From Paratissierella segnis (GTDB lineage Bacteria; Bacillota; Clostridia; Tissierellales; Tissierellaceae): 64,000 nucleotides of DNA. The DNA is taken from positions 4,655 through 68,654 of the forward strand of contig NZ_JACRTG010000005.1 in assembly GCF_014385195.1 (NCBI RefSeq). The letters run 5' to 3'. Positions 8,447 through 17,086 of this stretch are shown piece after piece. Under the pieces are notes generated by a model. The model was not told where the DNA came from. It saw only the letters and a list, made by a program, of their open reading frames with translations, and did not search any database. Each line of letters starts with the position of its first letter. The stretch's first letter is position 1. The position numbers and the translations under genes were made by a program.

Positions 8447-11400
8447 ATGCTAAAACTTACAGATAAGATAATTTTGGATAGAGTAGGTTATTTTGATTCC
8501 TATAGAAAGGGAAAACAATATTATGAGGCTGGGAAAGTTAAAGAAATAAGGACAAACAAAAACTACGATTATTATGTTGGGAATGTTCAAGGGAATTCTA
8601 TATATGAGGTCTCTGCCAGTTTTGACGAAAATGGATGTATAGAGGATACTTCCTGTGATTGTCCGGCATATTGGAAATATAATGGGGACTGCAAACATAT
8701 TGTTGCTTTATTGCTTCTTTTAAGGGATCTTGATAGAACGGGTAAGTTGTTGCCAAAGGAGAGTTTTGGGAGAATAGAAAATATTTTAAGTCAGTATAGA
8801 ACTTACGAAGATATTCAAGAGAAAACGGTAAATCTTGAAATAACTTATGGAGTCGAAGATACAAGACCATATGTTACTTTGAGAATTGGAGAAGACAGGT
8901 TATATATTGTTAAAAATTTAGGAAATTTCATTTCAGCAGTAATTGACAATAGAGAAGTTGAATTTGGTAAATATTTTACCTTTCCAACGGAAGGTTATAA
9001 ATTTAGTGACGAAGACAAGGAATTTATAGACTTTTTAATCCTATTGTATGAAAATTATAAGTCAAATAGCAATTATGGAAGCAGGTGGAACAGTACATTT
9101 GCAGACAAAAAGGTGTATTTAGAGCCAAAATCCATAGAAAAGTTTTTAGATTTAATGCACAATAGAAAATTTAATATGGACTTTTATGATCATAAAATTA
9201 AGGATATTTATATTTCGGAAGAACCTTTTGAATTTAAAATGGGTATTAGTCAAGAAGAAGATGATTTAATCTTATATTCAGAAGATGACTCTTCCATTAT
9301 GCCTTTAACACCTAATGGCAAATACTTTTTTTATGATGATATAATTTATAAATTATCCGATGAACAAGTTGGCGCTATAATGCCAATTTACAATGAGATG
9401 ATGTATAAGGATATAAAGGAAATAAAAATAGATAAGGATTTAAAAGAAGCATTTGTTTCTGAAGTTTTGCCAAAGATTAAGAAACATTCAAGGATTAATT
9501 TGGATAAAAACGTGGAACAATCTATTTATACACCGCCATTAAATGCCTCCATATATTTCGATAGAGTTGAACAAACAGTTGTGGGGAAGCTATATTTTAA
9601 TTATGGAGACATTGAAATCAATCCTTTTTCGTCCAATAGCCCTAAAAGAGATTTAGGCAGAATATTATTGAGAGATATGGAAAAGGAAGGAGATATATTA
9701 TACTTACTTGAGCAATGTGATTTTAAAGTGGGAAATGGAGGATTTTATCTGGAAGAGGAGGAGTTAATTTTTGATTTCATCAATGAAATAATTCCCCAAT
9801 TACAGAAATATTGTGAAATTTATTATTCTGATAGTTTTAAAAGGATCAAATTGATCGGTTCAGAAACATTTTCCGGTGCCGTTAAATTGAATAGCGATCT
9901 AGATATGTTGGAATTCAGTTTTGATATAGATGGGATAGATGTTTCGGAATTAGATACTATATTTAATTCAGTAAAAGAAAAAAGGAAATATTACAAATTA
10001 AAAGACGGATCCTTTTTATCGCTGGAAAACAATGAATTTGCCGATATTGTGGATATGATGGATTATTTGAATATAGGCGGAAGAGATCTAAAAGATGGGC
10101 ATACTGCCATTCCAAGATTCAGGACTATGTATCTTGATAAATTTTTAAAGGATAGAGAACTGGATTTTATTAAGAAAAACAGTGATTTCAGAAAGATGGT
10201 TCGGGATATAAGCGATCCTGAAGATATGGATTTTGAGATACCTGAAGGACTAAATGGAAATTTAAGAGATTACCAGAAATTTGGATTCAAGTGGTTAAAA
10301 ACATTATCAAAATATGGATTGGGAGGAATATTGGCTGATGATATGGGGTTGGGAAAGACCATTCAAATGATAACCTTCCTACTGTCTGAGAAAGAAGAAA
10401 AGGGACAGGAGGCAAATTTAATTATAGTACCGACGTCTCTTGTATATAATTGGGAAGAAGAGGTTAAAAAATTTGCACCAAGTTTAAAAACACTTATTGT
10501 AGTCGGAAGCAAAGATGAGCGCAGAGACCTCATAAAAACAGCAAATGAATATGATTTGGTTGTAACTTCATATCCCCTAGTAAGAAGGGATATAGAAGAA
10601 TATAGTAATATAAGTTTCAGGTATTGCGTACTTGATGAGGCGCAATATATAAAAAATTATAATTCATTAAATGCAAAGTCTGTAAAATCAATAAATTCTA
10701 AAAATAGATTTGCGTTAACCGGTACTCCAATGGAGAATTCACTTTCAGAGCTTTGGTCTATATTTGATTTCCTTATGCCTGGGTATTTACTTACAAACAG
10801 CAAGTTTTCCGAAAAATTTGAAAGACCAATAGCGAAGGAACAGGACAATAAAAAGCTGAAGGAATTGAACAACCATATAAGGCCTTTTATATTGAGGAGA
10901 ATGAAAAAAGATGTGCTGAAAGAATTGCCTGATAAAATTGAACAAAAAATAATAGTGGAAATGACGAAGGAGCAGAAAAAGCTGTATTTAGCATATTTGC
11001 AGGCAATAAAGGGAGAATTGAGTGAGGAGATAAGTACAAACGGTTATAACAAAAGCCAGATCAAAATATTGGCGGGATTAACGAGACTTAGACAATTATG
11101 CTGTCATCCGGGTATTTTTATAGAGGATTATAAAGGGGATAGCGGAAAACTGGAAACCTTAGGTGAAATAGTGGAAGAAGCCATAAACAATGGTCGAAGG
11201 ATACTTATATTTTCACAATTCACTTCAATGTTGGAAAAGATTAAAAAATTATTTATCTCTAAAAATATAGAGTATTTATATTTGGACGGCAGCACTCCAA
11301 CCATTGAACGCGGTAATTTAGTTCGAGATTTTAATAGAGGAGTCTCAGATGTATTTTTAATTTCTCTTAAGGCAGGCGGTACTGGACTTAACTTAACTTC

Positions 11401-11653
11401 AGCAGACATGGTAATCCACTTTGACCCATGGTGGAACCCGGCTGTAGAAGACCAAGCTACAGATAGAGCTCATAGAATAGGGCAAAAAAACATAGTTCAA
11501 GTAATAAAACTTATTACCAAGGGAACAATTGAAGAAAAGATATTTAAGTTGCAAGAGAAGAAAAAGGAGATGATAGACAAGGTAATCACGGAAGGAGAAA
11601 CCCTTATAACAAAATTAAGCGAAGAGGAGATAATGTCCTTGTTTGAGGTATAG
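8447..11653 (+). CDS. SWIM zinc-finger SNF2-family helicase/ATPase
   Basis: A 1068-residue protein. A SWIM zinc-binding motif lies near the N-terminus (Cys70-x-Cys72, Cys82-x-His84), followed by a ~500-residue bacterial SNF2-associated domain. The C-terminal half is a SNF2 ATPase: Walker A DDMGLGKTIQ near residue 632, DEAQ box LDEAQYIK near 730, TGTPMENSLSELWSIFDF, then helicase C with SLKAGGTGLNLTSADMVI and the arginine-finger motif ATDRAHRIGQ. Such proteins are ATP-driven DNA translocases of the RapA/HepA-like type in Firmicutes; the precise role is unknown. It is complete, stands alone between intergenic regions, and is preceded by GGTGG as a modest ribosome site. Confidence 0.9.
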   Translation: MLKLTDKIILDRVGYFDSYRKGKQYYEAGKVKEIRTNKNYDYYVGNVQGNSIYEVSASFDENGCIEDTSCDCPAYWKYNGDCKHIVALLLLLRDLDRTGKLLPKESFGRIENILSQYRTYEDIQEKTVNLEITYGVEDTRPYVTLRIGEDRLYIVKNLGNFISAVIDNREVEFGKYFTFPTEGYKFSDEDKEFIDFLILLYENYKSNSNYGSRWNSTFADKKVYLEPKSIEKFLDLMHNRKFNMDFYDHKIKDIYISEEPFEFKMGISQEEDDLILYSEDDSSIMPLTPNGKYFFYDDIIYKLSDEQVGAIMPIYNEMMYKDIKEIKIDKDLKEAFVSEVLPKIKKHSRINLDKNVEQSIYTPPLNASIYFDRVEQTVVGKLYFNYGDIEINPFSSNSPKRDLGRILLRDMEKEGDILYLLEQCDFKVGNGGFYLEEEELIFDFINEIIPQLQKYCEIYYSDSFKRIKLIGSETFSGAVKLNSDLDMLEFSFDIDGIDVSELDTIFNSVKEKRKYYKLKDGSFLSLENNEFADIVDMMDYLNIGGRDLKDGHTAIPRFRTMYLDKFLKDRELDFIKKNSDFRKMVRDISDPEDMDFEIPEGLNGNLRDYQKFGFKWLKTLSKYGLGGILADDMGLGKTIQMITFLLSEKEEKGQEANLIIVPTSLVYNWEEEVKKFAPSLKTLIVVGSKDERRDLIKTANEYDLVVTSYPLVRRDIEEYSNISFRYCVLDEAQYIKNYNSLNAKSVKSINSKNRFALTGTPMENSLSELWSIFDFLMPGYLLTNSKFSEKFERPIAKEQDNKKLKELNNHIRPFILRRMKKDVLKELPDKIEQKIIVEMTKEQKKLYLAYLQAIKGELSEEISTNGYNKSQIKILAGLTRLRQLCCHPGIFIEDYKGDSGKLETLGEIVEEAINNGRRILIFSQFTSMLEKIKKLFISKNIEYLYLDGSTPTIERGNLVRDFNRGVSDVFLISLKAGGTGLNLTSADMVIHFDPWWNPAVEDQATDRAHRIGQKNIVQVIKLITKGTIEEKIFKLQEKKKEMIDKVITEGETLITKLSEEEIMSLFEV

Positions 11654-11679
11654 AGAAGCAGTGAACAATAAAAAAGATA

Positions 11680-11700
11680 GGTAATGGGTAATAGGGAAGA
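11680..11700. repeat. Three GGTAATR-type heptamers
   Basis: GGTAATG, GGTAATA and GGGAAGA follow each other without a gap, the same 7-bp family as the array at 63600-63648. Confidence 0.55.
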
Positions 11701-11949
11701 ATGTCCTCCATTTAGACTTTGAATCATCTTCTAATCAACTTTTGACTACACAATAAAAGTCTGCCTTGTAAAATGTAGGGACTTGATAATTCCCTCAAGG
11801 GTCTATCTATATGGTCATATCAGTCTACTAACATTTTCCTGCGGCATCCTTTTAAGTGCAGTGACCAAAAGTTGCTTAATGAATCTGTTTCAAAGCCATA
11901 AATGTTCTATAATTGAATTGTTTTTATGACCCTAAAGCCCGACCTCAAC

Positions 11950-11985
11950 AATTGTGAACTGTGATTTGTGAATTATGAATTGAAT
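11950..11985. repeat. Degenerate AATTGTG heptamer array before ywlG
   Basis: AATTGTG, AACTGTG, then imperfect units (ATTTGTG, AATTATG, AATTGAA) at a 7-bp period, ending just before the ribosome site of the next gene. Same family as 16751-16832. Confidence 0.65.
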
Positions 11986-11999
11986 TAAGGAGGTATATT

Positions 12000-12542
12000 A
12001 TGGATTTAAACAAAATTGAAGAGGATGTAAGGAGTGTTACATTAGAATTATTAGAAGCGGCAAATTTAAAACCCTATGAAGCTTTGGTAGTAGGGGGAAG
12101 TACAAGCGAAATAGCAGGACAAAAATTGGGTACGGCTACCAACCTTGAAGTTGCAAAGGTAGTTGTAGGAACGATTGTCTCCATATTAAAGGAACATAAG
12201 ATATATCCTGTAATCCAAGGATGTGAACATATCAATAGAGCATTGGTTGTTGAAAGGGCATTCGCAGAGAAGCATAATCTTGAGCCTGTGAACGTAATTC
12301 CCGTTATGCATGCAGGCGGAGGATTTGCAACTGTGGCTATGGAAACATTAGATGATCCGGTAGTAGTAGAATCAGCTAAGGTCAGTGCAGGTATAGATAT
12401 TGGCGATGTATTTATAGGAATGCATCTCAAAAATATAGGAGTTGTAGTGAGAAGTGAAATCAAAACAATCGGAGAAGCACATTTAAGCATGATACGTACA
12501 AGACCGAAACTTATTGGAGGAGAGAGGGCAAAACATTTTTAG
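12000..12542 (+). CDS. ywlG: TIGR01440/UPF0340 family protein (YwlG-like)
   Basis: A 180-residue protein matching YwlG of Bacillus in length and sequence style: ALVVGGSTSEIAG, VIQGCEHINRALVVER, VIPVMHAGGGFATVAM and a C-terminal segment IRTRPKLIGGERAKHF. The function of the family is unknown; in other Firmicutes it lies near glyA and upp. The start has an ideal AAGGAGG 6 bases upstream. Here it is followed at 31 bases by a flavin reductase-like gene. Confidence 0.9.
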   Translation: MDLNKIEEDVRSVTLELLEAANLKPYEALVVGGSTSEIAGQKLGTATNLEVAKVVVGTIVSILKEHKIYPVIQGCEHINRALVVERAFAEKHNLEPVNVIPVMHAGGGFATVAMETLDDPVVVESAKVSAGIDIGDVFIGMHLKNIGVVVRSEIKTIGEAHLSMIRTRPKLIGGERAKHF

Positions 12543-12573
12543 ATTGAACTAAAGCATAAGAAAGGGGATTTCT

Positions 12574-13071
12574 ATGAAAGATAAAATGAATCTGATTGGA
12601 AACACTAATGAAATATTTAATCAATTTCCGAAGGGCGCTTTCCTAACGGTTTCAGATGGTGAAAGGCTAAATACAATGACAATTGGCTGGGCTACAATGG
12701 GGATTATTTGGAATAGACCTATTATGATGGTAGCAGTAAGAAAATCCAGATATACTTATGATATAATTAATAATAGCAAAGATTTTACCGTAAGTATACC
12801 TATCAATGTTGATTTAAGTGAAGCTATTGAAATATGCGGAACTAAGTCGGGGAGAGACATTGATAAATTTAAGGCTGCTAATTTAACCATTGGGAAGAGT
12901 AAAAAGGTAAATTCACCAATTATTAAAGAATGTGATCTTCATTTTGAGTGCAAAATTTTGTATTCTCAATTTATGGATGCTAGTGCATTTGATGAGGAAG
13001 TAAGCAAAGAAGTATATGGAGATATGGATTTCCATAAGTTATATTATGGAGAAATTTTAGACAGATATTAA
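12574..13071 (+). CDS. Flavin reductase-like domain protein
   Basis: A 165-residue protein with the FMN-binding split-barrel pattern of the flavin reductase family: LTVSDGERLNTMTIGWATMG, NRPIMMVAVRKSRYTYDII, then DFTVSIPI and the ICGTKSGRDIDKF loop. Members bind FMN and many reduce flavin or act as flavoproteins of unknown partner. The ribosome site is AAAGGGG. A hairpin terminator follows. Confidence 0.85.
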   Translation: MKDKMNLIGNTNEIFNQFPKGAFLTVSDGERLNTMTIGWATMGIIWNRPIMMVAVRKSRYTYDIINNSKDFTVSIPINVDLSEAIEICGTKSGRDIDKFKAANLTIGKSKKVNSPIIKECDLHFECKILYSQFMDASAFDEEVSKEVYGDMDFHKLYYGEILDRY

Positions 13072-13091
13072 TAGGAAAGTTGTATAAATAA

Positions 13092-13122
13092 CGGGACTTA
13101 AGGTAGTATAAGTCCCGCTTAT
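13092..13122 (+). terminator. Terminator after the flavin reductase gene
   Basis: 9-bp stem CGGGACTTA / TAAGTCCCG (13092-13100, 13109-13117) with an 8-base loop, followed by a T-rich stretch. The rest of the gap to 13342 shows nothing recognisable. Confidence 0.75.
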
Positions 13123-13342
13123 TTTAGTTAATACTATGAGAATATATTTAATCCAATCCTAGTTCGATTATATTTTGAATTTAACCTTATCTTCTTTTTT
13201 GCTTTCTTAACCAATAACTTAAATTTCAACCTCATTTCACCCCTATCTATATATAAGAGTATTATAACCCATAAAAAGTTCATTTTCTTTCTTGGAGCAA
13301 ATTCATACATTTGAATAGTATGTATAGAGGAGGAATGTTATC

Positions 13343-13525
13343 ATGTTTAAATTTTCCGGAAGGATTAAGACGATATTTTTTCTGGTCTGTATTTTAATAA
13401 TAATGTTTTTATTGATAAAGGATCTAATGAAAAAGAAGGAGCAAAGTATATTTTACCCTTCAATAAACAACCAAATTCATTATGCCATTGGGATAATTCC
13501 CGTGGCATTTTCTTTATCCATATAA
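13343..13525 (+). CDS. Small hypothetical membrane protein
   Basis: A 60-residue reading frame with a good ribosome site (AGGAGGA, 8 bases before ATG), a basic N-terminus, one strong membrane helix (about residues 10-26), a Lys-rich cytoplasmic-type segment (KDLMKKKEQ) and a second hydrophobic tail. No family is recognised. Codon usage fits the neighbourhood, but the size leaves doubt. Confidence 0.5.
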   Translation: MFKFSGRIKTIFFLVCILIIMFLLIKDLMKKKEQSIFYPSINNQIHYAIGIIPVAFSLSI

Positions 13526-13619
13526 CAGTGAATACTTTGTTTGTTCATATAACACTTGGGTATATTATAAATACTAATGGATAATACTTAATTAATATAA
13601 ATTGAAGGGAGCAAAATTA

Positions 13620-14228
13620 ATGGAAAAGGTTAAACTGGCAGTTATTTACTATAGTGCTTATGGTACTAACTATCAACTCTCTAAGTGGGCAGAAGAAGGG
13701 GCAATAGAAGCAGGTGCAGAAGTAAGGCTGTTAAAAGTGGATGAATTGATTCCGGAAGATGTAATCAATAAGGATCAGGGAATGAAAGCGAATGCTGAGG
13801 CTACTAAGGACGTTCCTATTGCAGGTCATGATGATCTGGAATGGGCTGATGCTATAATCTTTAGTGTACCAACGAGATTTGGCAATATGGCTTCACAAAT
13901 GAAAAATTTTATAGATAGACAAGGCGGCTTATGGGCGGAAGGGAAACTGGCAAACAAGGTTGTATCTGCTATGTCTTCAGCTCAAAATCCTCATGGAGGT
14001 CAAGAGCATACTATTTTATCACTATATACCTCTATGATGCATTGGGGAGCAATAATCGTAGCACCCGGTTTTACAGACCCTGCTATATTTAAAGCAGGTG
14101 GCAATCCATATGGTACCTCAGTCACCCAAGGACAAGATGGCAATATGATTGAAGATGTAAAAGATGCAGTAAAACATCAGGCAAAAAGGGTAGTAGAAGT
14201 AGCATCCTGGATTAAAAAAGGCAAATAA
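13620..14228 (+). CDS. wrbA: NAD(P)H:quinone oxidoreductase, WrbA-like flavoprotein
   Basis: About 202 residues from the ATG at 13620, chosen because AAGGGAG lies 8-9 bases upstream; an earlier in-frame ATG at 13602 has none. Flavodoxin-like fold: VIYYSAYGTNYQL is the FMN-phosphate loop, then DAIIFSVPTRFGNMASQMKNFID and the SAQNPHGGQEHTI loop typical of WrbA. WrbA proteins are FMN-dependent, two-electron NAD(P)H:quinone oxidoreductases linked to oxidative stress. It stands alone before a bidirectional terminator. Confidence 0.9.
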   Translation: MEKVKLAVIYYSAYGTNYQLSKWAEEGAIEAGAEVRLLKVDELIPEDVINKDQGMKANAEATKDVPIAGHDDLEWADAIIFSVPTRFGNMASQMKNFIDRQGGLWAEGKLANKVVSAMSSAQNPHGGQEHTILSLYTSMMHWGAIIVAPGFTDPAIFKAGGNPYGTSVTQGQDGNMIEDVKDAVKHQAKRVVEVASWIKKGK

Positions 14229-14237
14229 ATATAGTTA

Positions 14238-14261
14238 AATCCTAGGCATAGGCCTAGGATT
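14238..14261. terminator. Bidirectional terminator between wrbA and the DUF4349 gene
   Basis: Perfect 10-bp stem AATCCTAGGC / GCCTAGGATT with a 4-base loop, followed by TTATATT. It separates two convergent genes. Confidence 0.8.
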
Positions 14262-14268
14262 TTATATT

Positions 14269-15198
14269 CTACTCTATTTTATCTATCTTCTTTTTCTTTT
14301 TCTTAAACAATTTATAAGCTATGAAAAATATTATCCCAATAATTAATATAAACGGTAAATTGTAAATAATAGTAATTATAAAGTTTTCGATGCCTTTTTT
14401 AAAAGAATAAAGTGAGTTTTTAAATGCATTTTTAATTCTGATTCCGAAGGAAGTATCCTTTGTTTCTGTATCTGAAACCTTTTGAACTTCCTGTAAGCTA
14501 ATATAAAATGTATTATAATCAATCTTGTCATCTAAATCCATCAAATTTGTTTTTAGATTTTCTTTTTCATAGATGATTTCGCTAAGCTCTTTTTCAAGGG
14601 TTATGATATCTTCAATTTTTTCCGCTTTTTCCAATAGGGCTAGTATTCTTTCTTCCTTAGTAGTTATAACTTTAAGTCGGGCTTCAGTGTCCTGATATTG
14701 TTTTGTTACATCTTGTTTGTTGGTATTCTCGCTTACCATATGTCCTATCAGGTTTAGCTCCGTCTTAAAACTTACTATTTTATCTTTCGGCACGCGTATA
14801 GTAAATTCTCCATATCTATACATTTGCTGATTATAATAATGGTTATAGGATATATTGGAATTTTCCACATAGGCATTATACTTATCTATTATTTTATTTA
14901 ATTCTTCATTAGATTTTTCAAATTCCGTAGTTTCAAAGGATAGCTGGATAGTGGTAATAACTTTCTTGGGTTCCAGAGGACTTGATTTTGAATTTAGTCC
15001 GTTCCCAAAGGATTTCTGTGAATCAGATTCTTCAGCTTCTGAAGTTATATCAGGTAAAGCTGAGGCCGGTTCAGATATGGCGGTTGTATTCTCGGATAGC
15101 GCGGTATGTTCGCTGGATTTACCACTGCAGCTTGCTAGAAGCAATAGTATCATCAATATACTTATACTAAAGGCCAATAATTTTTTAGATCCTTTCAC
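14269..15198 (-). CDS. DUF4349 lipoprotein with C-terminal membrane anchor
   Basis: Start set at the GTG at 15198, 5 bases after AGGGGTGA; the longer frame to 15228 lacks a ribosome site. The protein has a lipobox with Cys24 (LLASC), a Ser/Glu-rich linker, then a DUF4349 domain: a beta part (ITTIQLSFETTEFEK, GEFTIRVPKDKI) and a long coiled coil of about 60 residues (YQDTEARLKVITTKEERIL to LMDLDDKID). A membrane helix and the tail KLFKKKKKK close the protein. The lipid and the helix would tether it at both ends outside the membrane. Function unknown; envelope stress or antimicrobial sensing has been suggested for neighbours of this family (inference). Confidence 0.8.
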   Translation of the reverse strand: MKGSKKLLAFSISILMILLLLASCSGKSSEHTALSENTTAISEPASALPDITSEAEESDSQKSFGNGLNSKSSPLEPKKVITTIQLSFETTEFEKSNEELNKIIDKYNAYVENSNISYNHYYNQQMYRYGEFTIRVPKDKIVSFKTELNLIGHMVSENTNKQDVTKQYQDTEARLKVITTKEERILALLEKAEKIEDIITLEKELSEIIYEKENLKTNLMDLDDKIDYNTFYISLQEVQKVSDTETKDTSFGIRIKNAFKNSLYSFKKGIENFIITIIYNLPFILIIGIIFFIAYKLFKKKKKKIDKIE

Positions 15199-15364
15199 AT
15201 AACTCACCCCTTTATTTTGATTATACACTGTAGTGGTAAAAAAAGATACAAAAAAGTTACATTAAATTTTTTTGGATTACATTTTTAAGTTATATATGAA
15301 TTTTGATTGCAGGCTGTAAATAGCGATTCCAATAATGTATAATAATTAAAGAGGTGAATTATAA

Positions 15365-16765
15365 GTGGATACTATAATTTCAATTTTTACTATAATCGTC
15401 TTGTTGCTGAATTTTTCTGTTAAGTCCTTTGCAGTAACGGATAAAAAAATAAATCCATTAAAATTGCATATTGATTCAATTGTAGTCGATGGTCACAATG
15501 ACACCATGATGAAAATAATCGATGAAACAACTTGGTTACCCAATATAGATATAAGACGAGAAACACAAAATCAAATCGATATTCCTAAACTTAGAGCAGG
15601 GAATTTGAAGGTTCCATTTTTCTCGGCATATACTTCCGCCTATTATGGAAATCCAAACAAAAGTGCAAGCAGAACGCTTGCCCTGATAAATGCACTGTAT
15701 TGGACGGAAAAAAACAATGCAGATATATTTGAAATTTCGTCTACATATGATGAAATTGAAAAAGGCATATTGGCAAAAAAGATTGCGGCAGTTCCTACCA
15801 TGGAAGGAGCCTATTCTTTGGTAGAAGACAATGCTATGGAATTGTTGGAACAATACCATGATTTAGGTGTAAAAGTCATCGGATTTACATGGAATTATTC
15901 CAATGATCTGGGGGAAGGGGCTTATAGAGCCTATGCTGATAGAGACGGGACACATTCGTCGGGAGGGCTTACAGAGCTTGGAGCGGAAGTTGTTGAACGG
16001 ATGAATGAACTTGGAATGATAGTAGATGTATCTCATATGGCTGAAAGCACTTTTTGGGATGTAATCAATACCACAAAAGCACCTGTGATAGCCTCGCATT
16101 CAGGAGTCTATGCTATGAAGGCACATCAGAGAAACTTAAATGATGAACAGCTGAAGGCCCTCGCTAAAAATGGTGGAGTAATAGGCATAGTTTTATACCC
16201 TGAATTTTTAACAGACAAAAAAGAAACCTTTATAAAAGATTTTGTGGACCATATAGATTATGCTGTTAAATTAATTGGAGTTGACCATGTAGGCATTGGT
16301 TCTGACTTTGATGGAGCTACTATGCCGAAGGATTTAAAGGATTCTTCAAAAATATATAAAATTACTGAAGAATTAGTTAGAAGAAACTATAAAAAAGAAG
16401 AAATACAAAAAATATTAGGTAAGAATTTTTTAAGGGTAATAAAGGAATGTGATAAATTAGCAGAAGTACCAAATAAGGCCAGTAATATTAGAATAGAACC
16501 ATTCCTGGAGATGGGAGAAATCATAAAGGATGGGACTCCGTTGTTAAAGGCAAAAATTGAAGGAAATGAAATAGATCAAGCAGGGTTTAGAATAATCATA
16601 AATGGGATAGTTCACAATCCTACATTTGACAAAGAAACAAGTACTTTATCCTATAAGATTAAAAACCCTTTGATTGAAAAGTTTTATGTGGTGACCTTTG
16701 AGGCTAAAAACACCGACGGAGAAATTCAAAGGGAAAGCAGAATATTTTATAATTGTGAATTGTGA
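15365..16765 (+). CDS. Exported membrane dipeptidase (peptidase family M19)
   Basis: A 466-residue protein with a GTG start after GAGGTGA. An N-terminal signal peptide (about residues 1-23) is followed by the zinc-dependent renal dipeptidase domain: VDGHNDTMM supplies the His44-x-Asp46 pair, TMEGAYSL the bridging Glu, and VSHMAE, ASHSGVYA and GIGSDFDGA the remaining ligands. M19 enzymes cleave dipeptides and accept D-residues at the C-terminal side. About 110 extra residues after the catalytic domain form a beta-rich tail. The last four residues (NCEL) and the stop codon are encoded by the heptamer repeat array, so the original C-terminus may have been altered. Confidence 0.9.
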   Translation: MDTIISIFTIIVLLLNFSVKSFAVTDKKINPLKLHIDSIVVDGHNDTMMKIIDETTWLPNIDIRRETQNQIDIPKLRAGNLKVPFFSAYTSAYYGNPNKSASRTLALINALYWTEKNNADIFEISSTYDEIEKGILAKKIAAVPTMEGAYSLVEDNAMELLEQYHDLGVKVIGFTWNYSNDLGEGAYRAYADRDGTHSSGGLTELGAEVVERMNELGMIVDVSHMAESTFWDVINTTKAPVIASHSGVYAMKAHQRNLNDEQLKALAKNGGVIGIVLYPEFLTDKKETFIKDFVDHIDYAVKLIGVDHVGIGSDFDGATMPKDLKDSSKIYKITEELVRRNYKKEEIQKILGKNFLRVIKECDKLAEVPNKASNIRIEPFLEMGEIIKDGTPLLKAKIEGNEIDQAGFRIIINGIVHNPTFDKETSTLSYKIKNPLIEKFYVVTFEAKNTDGEIQRESRIFYNCEL

Positions 16766-16832
16766 ACTGTGAACTGTGAATTGTGAATTGTGAACTGTGA
16801 ATTGTGAATTGTGAACTGTGAATTGTGAATTG
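16751..16832. repeat. Heptamer tandem repeat, 11 full units of AAYTGTG
   Basis: Eleven consecutive 7-bp units, seven AATTGTG and four AACTGTG, plus a partial unit. The third base of the unit is the only variable position (T or C). The array begins inside the last codons of the M19 dipeptidase gene and supplies its stop. Confidence 0.95.
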
Positions 16833-16846
16833 AATAAGCTGTGTAT

Positions 16847-16889
16847 AAACTCTTATAAATTTTTAAATTTATAGGAGTTTTTCTTTTTT
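16847..16889 (+). terminator. Terminator after the dipeptidase and heptamer array
   Basis: 15-bp stem with one G-T pair (16847-16861 with 16866-16880), followed by TTCTTTTTT. From here to 17086 only the promoter at 16995-17023 is recognised. Confidence 0.8.
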
Positions 16890-16994
16890 AAAAAAATATT
16901 TTTTAAATTATCAGAATGTTTGAATTTCAACACTATTTGCTAATTTCAGAAAACGGGCAAACGATTTCTACTAAAAGCTAGTGTTTATCAGCTA

Positions 16995-17023
16995 TTGACA
17001 ATCATTTTGACCTGTTGTAATAT
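16995..17023 (+). promoter_or_regulatory. Probable promoter of the dpp-like operon
   Basis: TTGACA at 16995-17000, a 17-bp spacer, then TAATAT at 17018-17023. The -10 is imperfect. Confidence 0.5.
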
Positions 17024-17086
17024 AGTAAAAATATATTTTGACTATTTATCACCATCAAGGGGTAAAGTAGGCAAGGAGGTGCTAAG

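Larger units (their letters stand above)
11654..11999. other. Intergenic region with heptamer repeats and possible decayed sequence
   Basis: 346 bases without a credible gene. Both ends carry heptamer-type repeats (11680-11700 and 11950-11985). The middle, read on the minus strand near 11755-11830, has a short stretch that could be degraded coding sequence with stops, perhaps a transposase relic, but nothing can be identified. Confidence 0.4.

Noticed and set aside
16751..16832. Heptamer array as an iteron-type replication origin
   Set aside because: No replication initiator gene, DnaA-box cluster or GC-skew evidence nearby; the same heptamers occur at other gaps and within the ornithine operon.
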